From Locusta migratoria (lineage: Eukaryota > Arthropoda > Insecta > Orthoptera > Acrididae), in contig CM048755.1 of assembly GCA_026315105.1 (NCBI GenBank), forward strand, positions 755,489,301-755,553,300: 64,000 nt of DNA, written 5' to 3'. Numbering within the stretch: position 1 is the first letter of the stretch; each line of letters begins with the position of its first letter. Positions 55,901 to 64,000 of the stretch are shown piece by piece. The notes beneath the pieces are model-generated. The model saw only the letters and a program-made list of their open reading frames with translations. It had not been told where the DNA came from and searched no databases. A program made the translations under genes and the position numbers.

Positions 55901-57655
55901 CTGGTCGTACATTCTAATGAGTACTCCATTATGTCAAAACATTATGCCAACGCATCTGTAATTCGCTAGAGGCCGGGCTGAAGTTAACTTGTAATAGCTA
56001 AGGTATGGGTTCGATTCCCGCTGGGGGTAACAGTTTTTAACGGCCACATAAATACCATCTACACCTCCAGTAACTCCAATAAAGAACGCAGAACTCTGAC
56101 TTGTTTCAAATCAAAATTGCACATGTCCATGAGCTACTAAATTAAACAAAGTTTTCGCAAAATACCAAAACCCTTCCACGTCTCTACGAACGGTGTGATC
56201 CTAACTACTGGTGAACGAAAATGTGATAGTTGACGCCTCATGGTGTCAGGTCAAGAGTGACGGTATGTGCAGGGTTGGAGTGCCCGGAAGAAACAATAAA
56301 TATATCGGCAGTATTCCTTCCTATTATACAATAGCAAATGGTGCTGGGTTCGAGTCCCTGCTGGGGAAAAATTAATTGTATCGTCGTTTCAGATACTAGT
56401 ATAACGCTATTTGTGAACATATTTGATATGTGACATCTGATTGTGCTTAGTTACCAAATCATCAATACACTGTATTTTATTCCACAACTTTATGATGTAT
56501 GACATTGTGAATTACACTATATTACGTATCTTCAGCGGTTACCTCTCAGCAACAATAGGAGCTTCATGCAACTCCTGGTGCAGTGCTAAGATTATCATTT
56601 ATTTCTGGGTTCAGATATCGGTATAAGAAACTACTGAAAACGTCAGTGTGTTACGTCTATTTATGCCTAGAGATCACGCGCACTTAAACGTGGCCCCTGA
56701 GCGGAGAATGTTGGGAGCTGAGCTTGCATTCAGCTCATAGAGGATTGGCTGTTAGAACAAGCCCCGCCTCTTTCCCCCAGTGCCGGCAGCTTACGGCGTA
56801 TAGATTACAGGTTTTAAAAGAAACAACATGTAAGGGGTTAAGGCATTACAGATGGAACACGAAATTAAGTATCACTTTAATGTTTGAGTAATAGAGAAGT
56901 GGAACGCATATCTACGAAATGTTAATATTTGAAAGGGACTTATTAAGTGGGTGTAACAACGCTCTCTGTCTCTTTTTATTGACGTAACAGAATAAAAATC
57001 AGAATAAACATTCATCACACCATTTTCAAGGTCAGCCTTCTTTCTTACAAAAGTAGTCGTCGGGGTATGTGGACTTATTTTAGCAAATGACAAAGTGGAA
57101 GACAATAATCAATACGAAGCACAAATCAACAATACATTGACGAGGTCTACGGTGTACAATGCTGTTACGAGGTAAGGTTGGTAGAGAGCATAAACATTCC
57201 GTTGACACACGAGCTCAGCCGACTTCCGCCGATCAGAGAAGGTCCACGAGAAAGTGCGTGACCTGTAATCGCATCTCGATCAGGCATACAACTGTTTTTT
57301 GCTTAACAGTGCGTTCAGATTCAGATCATGAACAAAACCATATGTCACTAAACAAGTGTGATAACGTATCTGACTTTTCACTTATTGCAACTAAATTTAA
57401 TTTACAAGTGTTACTGTCTCATCTCTAATGACGTTTATTCTAGTATTTGTTGTACGAAAGTATTGGTTTGTACCTTGCCTGAATACCATAAGGAGAAATA
57501 GGAGACCTACTTAGTACCTATTGTAGGTAGGTAAAAACTGTACTGTGCAGTGATTTGACGACCCGCGATGCAGCTGTGCAATGGCGGTTGCATAGCGTCA
57601 GGTGCGGTCTCCACTTAGGAATTCAGGGGTGATCCACTTTTTTTGCTGTCAAGTG
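52940..57655. repeat. Right arm of giant element B
   Basis: Collinear with A 39,450-44,432 minus the A-specific SINE and LTR-like insert. It has an extra segment of about 330 bp at 55,672-56,004 (from AAAAATGCCTAATATTC to GCTAAGGTA) not present at the matching place in A. Confidence 0.8.
53215..53372 (+). mobile_element. Old SINE in right arm of element B
   Basis: Counterpart of 39,713-39,889, with the tRNA-like head more degraded; B box GGAGGTTCGAGTCCTCC intact. Confidence 0.78.
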
Positions 57656-57657
57656 TA

Positions 57658-58713
57658 CATAAGCTAAACCTTAAAAATAGTAGTAACTGGTGTTTTATCC
57701 ACTAGCATACATATAGGCTAATCCCAAGAACGCGGTCTTGAAAGCAACACCAGAAGCAACTAGAATCGAAAAATGGAGGAACCATCTACCAGTTACTATT
57801 AGCCCTACCGTGGTATTCGAACCCCCTAAGGTACTAGGATGGCGGTACCAAGATACAAGACCAAGCTGCAAAAGTGGGGCCTACTGCCGTAGAAAGCAGA
57901 CGTGCTGTGGGAATGCGGTAAGGTGCAGCACCCAGACCTAACAAGGCAGCAAATAAATGGAAATTTTGTGTTTTATTTGATACGGAGAGTAGTAGACTAA
58001 TCCCTACGAAATAGTACAAACGGTAATCGTCAACTGTTAATAAAGCTATTGGTTTAAAAAACCGCGCTGTTACCGGCTTCGGGACTAGATGTTCATCCTC
58101 CGACGGTTGTTCTATGTTTAAAATTATGTTTAGTTTATGCTTCAGTTGCACTTGTACTGGCGGTGCCACAGAAAATGGTATGCCATTTTATGACAATATT
58201 GACGAGTTTGAAGTGTCGTTTTGGACAAAATGTAATAGTAGTACGAAACTTCTCGACAGATAATACTAAAATTACTACATGAGATACATATAGTAGGCTG
58301 ATTACCAAACTGAAGCAGCCACTCTGCAAAACGAAGTACATGAATTCTTAGACTGGAGTCCAAACTTTTCCCAAGATATGTAAATAAGCGCTACACTCTT
58401 CATCTCACCGACATATAGACTGGAGGGAAGGTTTTTGCTTAAATATAGTTCTCGCTTCTTATCAGAATACAAAATTCGGTTTTGGTAATCTACCACGCGG
58501 TAAGAGAGTGATCTGTTTCTCAGTGCTTCCCGTGGTAAGCGTTACTTGTTCGCAGCCCCGGACAACAGACAGTTAGGATGAATTTTGCTTGGTCTGTCTC
58601 AACTTCAGTGTTCAACTGGACTACAGATTAGTGCATGAATGCAAACTAAACTAGTGTATTGAAAGGGAAGGCGAATTTGTCAAATGATAACGAAAAAGCT
58701 GCCCAACACTGCG
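57658..58713. other. Unassigned; possible Penelope-type terminal remnant near 58.05 kb
   Basis: On the minus strand GTCGGAGGATGAACATC followed by TAGTCCCGAAGCCGGT (about 58,062-58,110) resembles the motif near Penelope terminal repeats (GA-rich box, then CCGAAACCGGT). No coding is attached to it. The rest is unassigned. Confidence 0.3.
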
Positions 58714-58915
58714 TCGCGCTGGAGTGGCCGAGCGGTCCCAGGCGAATCACTGCGGGACGCGTGGTTGCTCGCCGTCGGAGGTCCGAGTCCTCCCTCGAGC
58801 ATGGGCGAGTGTGTTGTCCTTAGGTTCGTTTACGTTAGTTTAAGTAGTTTGTAAGCCTAGGCACTGATAACCACAGTTGTTAACCTCCTTAGATTTACAA
58901 ACATATGAACATTTC
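58714..58915 (+). mobile_element. tRNA-derived SINE, type 2
   Basis: Head GCGCTGGAGTGGCCGAGCGG, B box GGAGGTCCGAGTCCTCC (one substitution in TTCGA), body TTGTCCTTAGGTTCG and tail TTTACAAACATATGAACATT. A clear target duplication was not resolved. Confidence 0.88.
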
Positions 58916-59704
58916 ATATATACAGCAATTTCTCTAATGATTACAAAGAATCTTTGAAAGGCTTAGAGCAATCGAGATGGATTAAAATCACAGAGGTCAC
59001 AACGAATTTTGAATCCTTAGCTGGTAACCAAAAGTTTAAGATGCTATCCGTCTGCTGTAGTCTAACACATCTTTCATACTAAACATGGCACGTACGAAAG
59101 AGTGAACGGTTTCGCACACTTACAATACACTTAGGAGAAGGTAGTCTCTACATGTAATTTCAGTTCAACACAATACCCGAGATCGTATGGAAAAGGAAAT
59201 GATTCTATTACGGGCGGCCATTTGTTGCGCAAGATATGTTATCTTAGTTTGGACAACAAATTGTTACTTCCCTCCCAGTGATTTCGTAGTCCCAGGCTAG
59301 AAGTCTCCGCAAAATCACTGATGGAGGGTTTATTTTTGTGGATTCAATTTCTATTTCTGAATATCTGATACACTACTAATGTATTTCAATGTTTACTACA
59401 AGTGATTTACGCAGCTACAGGTACAGACATTTCGCGTAAGACACTAATTTTTTCTCATACATCTTATAAAGATAACTGGATCTAGCACTACATTCTACGT
59501 AAAAGGCTCGGCAAGTTAACAACGACCATGTTCTACTTTGGCACTTCAATGTATCGGAAGTACGATCGCTCAAAACTGAAGTTAAAACTCGTATTGCTAT
59601 AGCGAAGGAGGTATTCAATAAAAAGGGGGGAGTAACTCGATAAAGCAGTGTGACACTATCCGACAGAAACATGGTAACTGAGACGTGAAGATGAAAAAAG
59701 GCTG
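58916..59704. other. Unassigned AT-rich sequence
   Basis: No feature recognised. Confidence 0.3.
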
Positions 59705-59995
59705 TAATCATTTGAGATGTGGATGTGGAGGAGAATGGAGAGCGTAAACTGGACGGAAAGAGCGAGCAACGAAAGATTGCTGGAATTAATTGGTGCAAAG
59801 AGAAGACTGCTGCAGATTACAAGAGAAAGGAAGAAGATCTGGATGGCATATTCGTAGAGACCGAAGTGTTTGGTATCAGACTCTTTGATAGGGGTAGTTT
59901 GTAGGGAAATGTTGTAGAAGGAGGTATAAGTTGATAGCTGGCAAATGATCGAAAGATGATCTGGATTTATAGGAACGATGATGATGATGACGACT
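59705..59995 (+). pseudogene. RTE-like LINE ORF2 C-terminal fragment
   Basis: The plus frame from about 59,711 reads FEMWMWRRMESVNWTERASN, ERLLELIGAKRRLLQITRER and KKIWMAYS, then a stop. The same block exists in the RTE-like LINE at 12.2-15.8 kb (FEMWCYRRMLKIRWVDSVTN, EVVLNRIGEKRNFW). E-M-W-x-x-R-R-M...W-x-x-R-x-x-N-E-x-x-L is the shared C-terminal pattern. Several stops follow. The 195-codon minus frame across it is a shadow. Confidence 0.75.
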
Positions 59996-60191
59996 ATTCT
60001 GCCAGACAAAATCCATACGAAATCTATGTCAGTATTTGTTACAATCATCGGACTAAAATATTTTGCGCTTAATGGGGAGTAAGTATAATTCTTATATCTG
60101 TTTCTCAGCTGGAGAATATACCAACTCTGTTTCGTTCTGCCCTCACAAAGTAAGCAGATGAGTAGTGAAATGAAATGTGCCTCATCGCCGT

Positions 60192-61007
60192 GTTCACACT
60201 GCCGGCCGGGCCGAACGGAGCCGAGCCTAAAGATTAAACACATTGTTTTAAATTGCGCTGTTCACACTGCCGGCTGGGCAGAGAGGACTCCGCTTCAGCC
60301 GACAACATTCGGAACGTTTAATATTTCCGGCGCGAGCCGGTTGGACTACGGTGTTGCTTCTGCAGCACTAGTATCACACCAGAAAGCTTTCAAGGTAAGC
60401 CTCTGCACGATATTTATTTTCAAATATACTGTTATGAAAATGTGTTGTTTATTTTTAATTGTATTACTATCAATTCTGTAATATGAATATTTTTATTTTT
60501 CAGTAATGTTTATTTACTCGTTCACATAAGGAAAAACTGTCCTAAATTTTAGTCGAAATTCATGGGATGAGTCCGTTACCACCAATTTATTATGTATTTG
60601 AAATTTGATGAGTCACTTCAGTGTAAGAAAAACGGTATTAAAATAAAATAATAAAATAAATCAATTAACTTAGGTGGCTCGAAGAAGACGGCAATGAGAA
60701 AGTTTTGCTCACACCTGTTTCCTTCGATCTTCTGCTGACAGTGGGTGGGGATTCCTTGTTGTTGGGGACAAGCCCAGCAAGGATAAAAAAGAAAAAAAGT
60801 GACAAACGCTGCTATCCTTTACTGACCTGTCCTGCAGAGTCGGAGGCTAAATTAAACAGCGTATTTTTCTTTCAGTTAAAGTATAAAACTCGAAAGAACG
60901 AGATAAAGAAAATTGTCATCAGATGATTCAGCAAACTGTTCATAGCAACTTAGTTCACCTCGAATTAAAAACCTCGGCACATCCCGGCTCGGCTCGGCAG
61001 TGTGAAC
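60192..61007. mobile_element. MITE-like segment with inverted GTTCACACTGCCGG ends
   Basis: Left end GTTCACACTGCCGGCCGGGC and right end CCCGGCTCGGCTCGGCAGTG then TGAAC are inverted copies. A second inward copy of GTTCACACTGCCGGC lies at 60,260 and another just outside at 61,024. The interior has AAGGTAAGC at about 60,393, a good splice-donor match after an open frame, but no recognised domain. The superfamily is not determined because target duplications are unclear. Confidence 0.5.
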
Positions 61008-62298
61008 GCACCCTCAAAGGCCGTGTTCACACTGCCGGTCGACAGTTGTTGTCAATCTTATTTAATGCGTTTGTAACATATAACAGTATTTGATATGCTA
61101 ATAGCTTTCTTTTGTGATGCGATTACAAACGTAGGGCTTCCTTTCTTTGTCGTATTACCAGCTCAGTTCATGGAATCCCAATAATTAGAATAATCTCCAT
61201 AAATATTTAAAGTAACTTATTTTCACACAGAAATTGTTCAGGAAATCACATTAACAATCGTTAACCAGAAACCATAAAAATTTGCACTGCAAAACAAAAT
61301 TAAATGCGCACTTTTTCTAAACCCCATAACTGTGACACGGAAGTTTGAAATTTGGCACAGAAGTGCCTACAAGCAAACTCTGAAAAAGTATCCAATTTCG
61401 TCCCGTTTTTCATGTAAATACAGTTTTATTTCTCTGCACGATAGCAATAGGAGCCACGCGACGTACATATTTGCAAAGAGTGAGTCAGAATGCGAGTCAT
61501 TCTGTTGAATTCATTGCTTATTTTCATGCATGGTAAATGCATGGGTAATTTTCATGCATGGGTAAATTTGTTTCTCAAGTAATTCCGTTTCTTGCATGCC
61601 TTTTGTTCTTGTAGCCATGACTTTATTTTTATGATATTACATCAATAGATGCAGTAGCTGGAATCTTTGCAACTGATTAGTTACATGAAAGTCGGAGACA
61701 CACAAAAGGCGTCAATGAAACCACCCCCATCGAAATATCTGCTCTTACATATGGGGCACGACCAGTACAGACCGTTGAAAACCATACGACGAAATCTGAA
61801 CGTGATACGAAGCAGAAAGCGTGTTTATGGTTTCCAACCCTCCAATTGGCCGTCCTCCTGTGGGGTGGAGTGCAACATTGAGCTGTACACGAATAAGATG
61901 TCAGAGGCTCTTTACTGGATCCCCCATATCCCCATCCCTACCCTCACACCTCTGTTGAGCTCATTAAAAATGTATTTGCAAGCGATTTCTGCACCTATTC
62001 AGTTGCTAGCGCTCGATGACACTCAAGAAAACTGTAAGAGGTGTAGCCAGGGTTTCCTATTACCAAGCACTAGAACTGAACCAACACCACCGAAAGAGAA
62101 GGCCGCGGCTCTCATGTCACTCAGAGTAGCTGACTGCTGGCCGCTAGCAGCTATACGAACCATCATGTCTAGACAAAGATGAGAAAAACATTTTTGAGAA
62201 GCCAAGTATTCCCCCAGTCGTCTCAGAAAAATGTTTTAGAAGAATGGGACAATTCAAGATTTTTATTTGAATTATTTTATTATTGTGACGATCTAGTT
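61008..62298. other. Mostly unassigned, with one 171-codon ORF
   Basis: Starts with another GTTCACACTGCCGG motif at 61,024. The plus-strand frame at 61,667-62,182 is listed separately. ATGCATG-type short repeats occur at 61,526-61,562. Confidence 0.3.
61667..62182 (+). CDS. Unrecognised 171-codon ORF
   Basis: An open frame from MQLISYMKVGDTQKASM to TIMSRQR. It contains GFQPSNWPSSCGVECNIELY and IPHIPIPTLTPLLSSLKMYL but no motif I recognise. Its length is notable for this AT-rich, stop-rich window, and no repeat was recognised over it. It could be a chance frame, a host exon or part of an unknown element. No Kozak-like context, splice site or neighbour supports expression. Confidence 0.2.
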   Translation: MQLISYMKVGDTQKASMKPPPSKYLLLHMGHDQYRPLKTIRRNLNVIRSRKRVYGFQPSNWPSSCGVECNIELYTNKMSEALYWIPHIPIPTLTPLLSSLKMYLQAISAPIQLLALDDTQENCKRCSQGFLLPSTRTEPTPPKEKAAALMSLRVADCWPLAAIRTIMSRQR

Positions 62299-62309
62299 TG
62301 GTAACATAT

Positions 62310-62500
62310 CAAATGTTTGTAGAACTTATGGGACTTAACTACGGGGTCATCAGCCCCTAAGCTTACAAACTACTTATGAACTAGCTAATACTAAGGACGG
62401 CACAAATATCCATGCCCAAGGGTGGATTCGAACCCCCGACCGTAGTGGCCGTGCAGACCGTGACTGACGCGCCACAGACCGCTTTACCACCGCGGCCGTC
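62310..62500 (-). mobile_element. tRNA-derived SINE, type 1
   Basis: Minus-strand copy with B box complement GGATTCGAACCCCC. A perfect 11-bp duplication TGGTAACATAT lies at 62,299-62,309 and 62,501-62,511. Confidence 0.95.
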
Positions 62501-63038
62501 TGGTAACATATAAATGAGCACAATTCCATTTCCATGACGACTAGTTTTATGAAGTGAGAGCATCTGAGGTGGTAGCTAGTTTTGCTGCAACTGATCACGA
62601 AGTAAAATAGTTTCAATATGAGCGGTCTTGACAATCCACATAACAAGTTCAATTTTTTTAGTTCCTACGACAGTCGCAACACAGCATTAGGAACAATATT
62701 GGCTGTCGGAGAATTTGTGAAGTCGATGCGCAGACCGAGCGGAAACTGGGCCGCCGAGCCATTCTTCCTGATTTCCTAACTAGATTTTACTGCGCCCTAA
62801 CGGCCACCCAGTCAGCTACGCGATCGCGACGTTCTCTTCCGGTGGTGTTGGCGGAACGGGAGTCGGAAACTCTTACAGTTGCATTTGTAAAGAGCTCAAC
62901 CAAGCGTCTAGGTCTTCAATTGCAAACTCGTGCGTCACAATGGGGACAGCAACGTGTTTCAAAAGGTGCACCTGTTACGATAGGTGGAGTATGGTTGTGA
63001 GCTTACCTAGTAGGCGGCTCGCCGGCGGTCCCTGTAAA

Positions 63039-63064
63039 GCAGAGAGAGAGAGAGAGAGAGAGAG
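63039..63064. repeat. (GA)n microsatellite
   Basis: About 12 AG units. Confidence 0.95.
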
Positions 63065-63136
63065 TCATGCAGGTACTCACTGTCGACCGGCTGGTGCGCG
63101 TGCGAGGCGGGCCACTCGGCGCCCAGTGTGTGCCTG

Positions 63137-63170
63137 TTGTTGTTGTTGTTGTTGCTGCTGCTGTTGCTGG
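63137..63170. repeat. (GTT)n(GCT)n trinucleotide repeat
   Basis: Six GTT units then GCT/GTT units; read on the minus strand it gives Ser/Asn codons. Confidence 0.92.
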
Positions 63171-64000
63171 CGGGCCCAGACTCGTGGCGCCGGTTGGTCG
63201 CCGCTCGCCGCAGCACGGGCGCTGCCAACACACCAGCCACTGCCTCACCTGAGTCTTCACTAACAGGCCGGGACCAACCGTGGCCCTTCATCTCTTTCAA
63301 CACAGTAACTCCTAAACTATTTGGGGGTCTTCCACAGGTAACTTGAGCTATTTCATCAAAATCTGAACTCGGAGGAAGATTAACATAAACTGTGTCTTTT
63401 CTGTTTGAACACGCTAATGTCCCAGACTATTGGAGTAAGTATCTAGAGTAACAGACACAGATCCACGTTACTCAGAGAAGTGTGTTTCTATCTCTAAACA
63501 ACAAGTACAGAACCCGATTTCTTGTAGCAATAAAAAACTTTTTCTTGTGACAGCGTTTTGCTTAGATTCTCTAGTAAATCGTGTTCGTGAAGAATGAAGA
63601 GAAACCAGCTGTGCTCGACCTATTTCGACAATATGAACATATAGAGGATTGGACCTCAAATTTCGACAATCACTAGTGGACATCCAATCAGAAAATATGG
63701 TTCAATCCGAGGGACGTCAACTAGGTTAAAACAACAAGTGAAGAATCAATCCGTAGTTAGGTTAGATGACAAGATCAGGTGTATCAGAAAGTTGTTGGTG
63801 TTAAAAGGCGAAGACCCATGGATAAGAAATACACCTGTGTAAATTAAAAGACGGATCATATCGAGCCACAGGCATAGAAGACCAGCTAGGAATTTTTGAG
63901 AATCACTGACAATCTTTAGCTGAGAGCAGAGGTACAAGAGACTTATTGAAGTTAGTGGTCAATAATTAGGAATCGCATCCTCACGTACAATTTTTTTTTA

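Larger units (their letters stand above)
48464..57655. mobile_element. Giant fold-back DNA element B (9.2 kb)
   Basis: It has the same tips as element A (CACTTGACAGC ... GGATCAC; one mismatch at the left tip) and TA at 48,462-48,463 and 57,656-57,657. It has the same order of landmarks as A in the same orientation, by eye about 90-95% alike where aligned. The flanking sequences differ from those of A, which argues for an independent insertion rather than a tandem duplication. The left arm runs to about 52,897 and the right arm starts about 52,940; the core and the base of the right arm are missing. Confidence 0.85.
63007..63303 (-). other. Candidate host-gene exon region, minus strand
   Basis: The minus frame contains MKGHGWSRPVSEDSG, RRAATNRRHESGPASNSSS, a six-Asn run and RHTLGAEWPASHAHQPVDS. 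On this strand GT donors with good consensus occur at 63,248 (CTCAG|GTGAGG), 63,080 (GACA|GTGAGTAC) and 63,006 (CTAG|GTAAGC), and a pyrimidine-type (CT)n run follows the second. CpG richness and clustered donors fit a first or early exon of a gene lying on the minus strand. No domain is recognised and no acceptor was confirmed, so this is tentative. Confidence 0.25.
62512..64000. other. GC-rich patch then unassigned sequence
   Basis: 62,700-63,290 is much richer in GC and CpG than the rest of the window and includes (GA)n and (GTT)n tracts. Beyond 63,350 the sequence is ordinary and AT-rich with no recognised feature. Confidence 0.35.

Noticed and set aside
31946..57655. Maverick/Polinton identity for the giant elements
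   Set aside because: Length is near the range, but the flanks are TA rather than a 6-bp duplication, and no polymerase, integrase, ATPase or protease frame is seen.
31946..57655. Simple segmental duplication as explanation of A and B
   Set aside because: Similarity stops exactly at the terminal repeats on both sides and the outside sequences differ.
59656..60243. 195-codon minus-strand frame
   Set aside because: It is antisense to a recognisable plus-strand LINE C-terminal fragment and runs into an inverted-repeat segment; composition is Ser/Ile/Leu rich with no domain.

Overview
The window looks like intergenic or intronic DNA from a large-genome insect, most plausibly an orthopteran (grasshopper or locust). 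That assignment is an inference from repeat content: very many tRNA-derived SINEs, decayed LINEs of several clades, Penelope-like elements and a mariner-type element. No complete host gene is visible. Long open frames that make sense belong to transposable elements, and nearly all are broken by stops, frameshifts or insertions. The only hint of host coding sequence is a GC-rich patch at 63.0-63.3 kb that could hold an exon on the minus strand.

Layout. 0-1.3 kb: Penelope-like remnant with inverted flanks. 3.4-6.4 kb: five SINEs and a possible hAT end. 9.33-10.87 kb: mariner-type DNA transposon with terminal inverted repeats of about 200 bp and a broken transposase. 12.2-15.8 kb: broken RTE-like LINE (minus) split by a SINE. 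16.1-17.25 kb: 5'-truncated Jockey/CR1-like LINE (plus). 18.8-19.06 kb: LINE C-terminal scrap. 20.93-21.81 kb: second Penelope-like remnant with inverted terminal repeats and a GIY-YIG fragment. 22.4-28.2 kb: nearly full-length but decayed I-type LINE (minus: gag with CCHC knuckle, AP endonuclease, RT, RNase H), itself hit by a SINE. 28.2-29.25 kb: 5'-truncated CR1-like LINE (plus). 59.7-60.0 kb: another LINE scrap. 60.2-61.0 kb: inverted-repeat (MITE-like) segment.

The most unusual structures are two giant, related elements in the same orientation: A (31,946-44,432, 12.5 kb) and B (48,464-57,655, 9.2 kb). Both carry the same 27-bp terminal inverted repeat, both are flanked by TA, and both consist almost entirely of two very long, divergent inverted arms (about 4.5-5.6 kb each). 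The outer flanks of A and B differ, so they look like separate insertions rather than one tandem duplication. No transposase is visible in either. They appear to be giant non-autonomous fold-back elements of Tc1/mariner type. A and B differ by SINE insertions (empty sites are readable in the partner copy), an A-specific insert of about 0.9 kb, an A-specific LTR-like insert and a B-specific loss of the core.

About 27 SINE copies are recognisable, most with clean 8-14 bp target-site duplications. Their 3' tail (a hairpin GGGACT...AGTCCC) also occurs at the 3' end of the I-type LINE at 22.4 kb, which points to that LINE family as the source of the enzyme that mobilises the SINEs. Percent identities below are estimates by eye.
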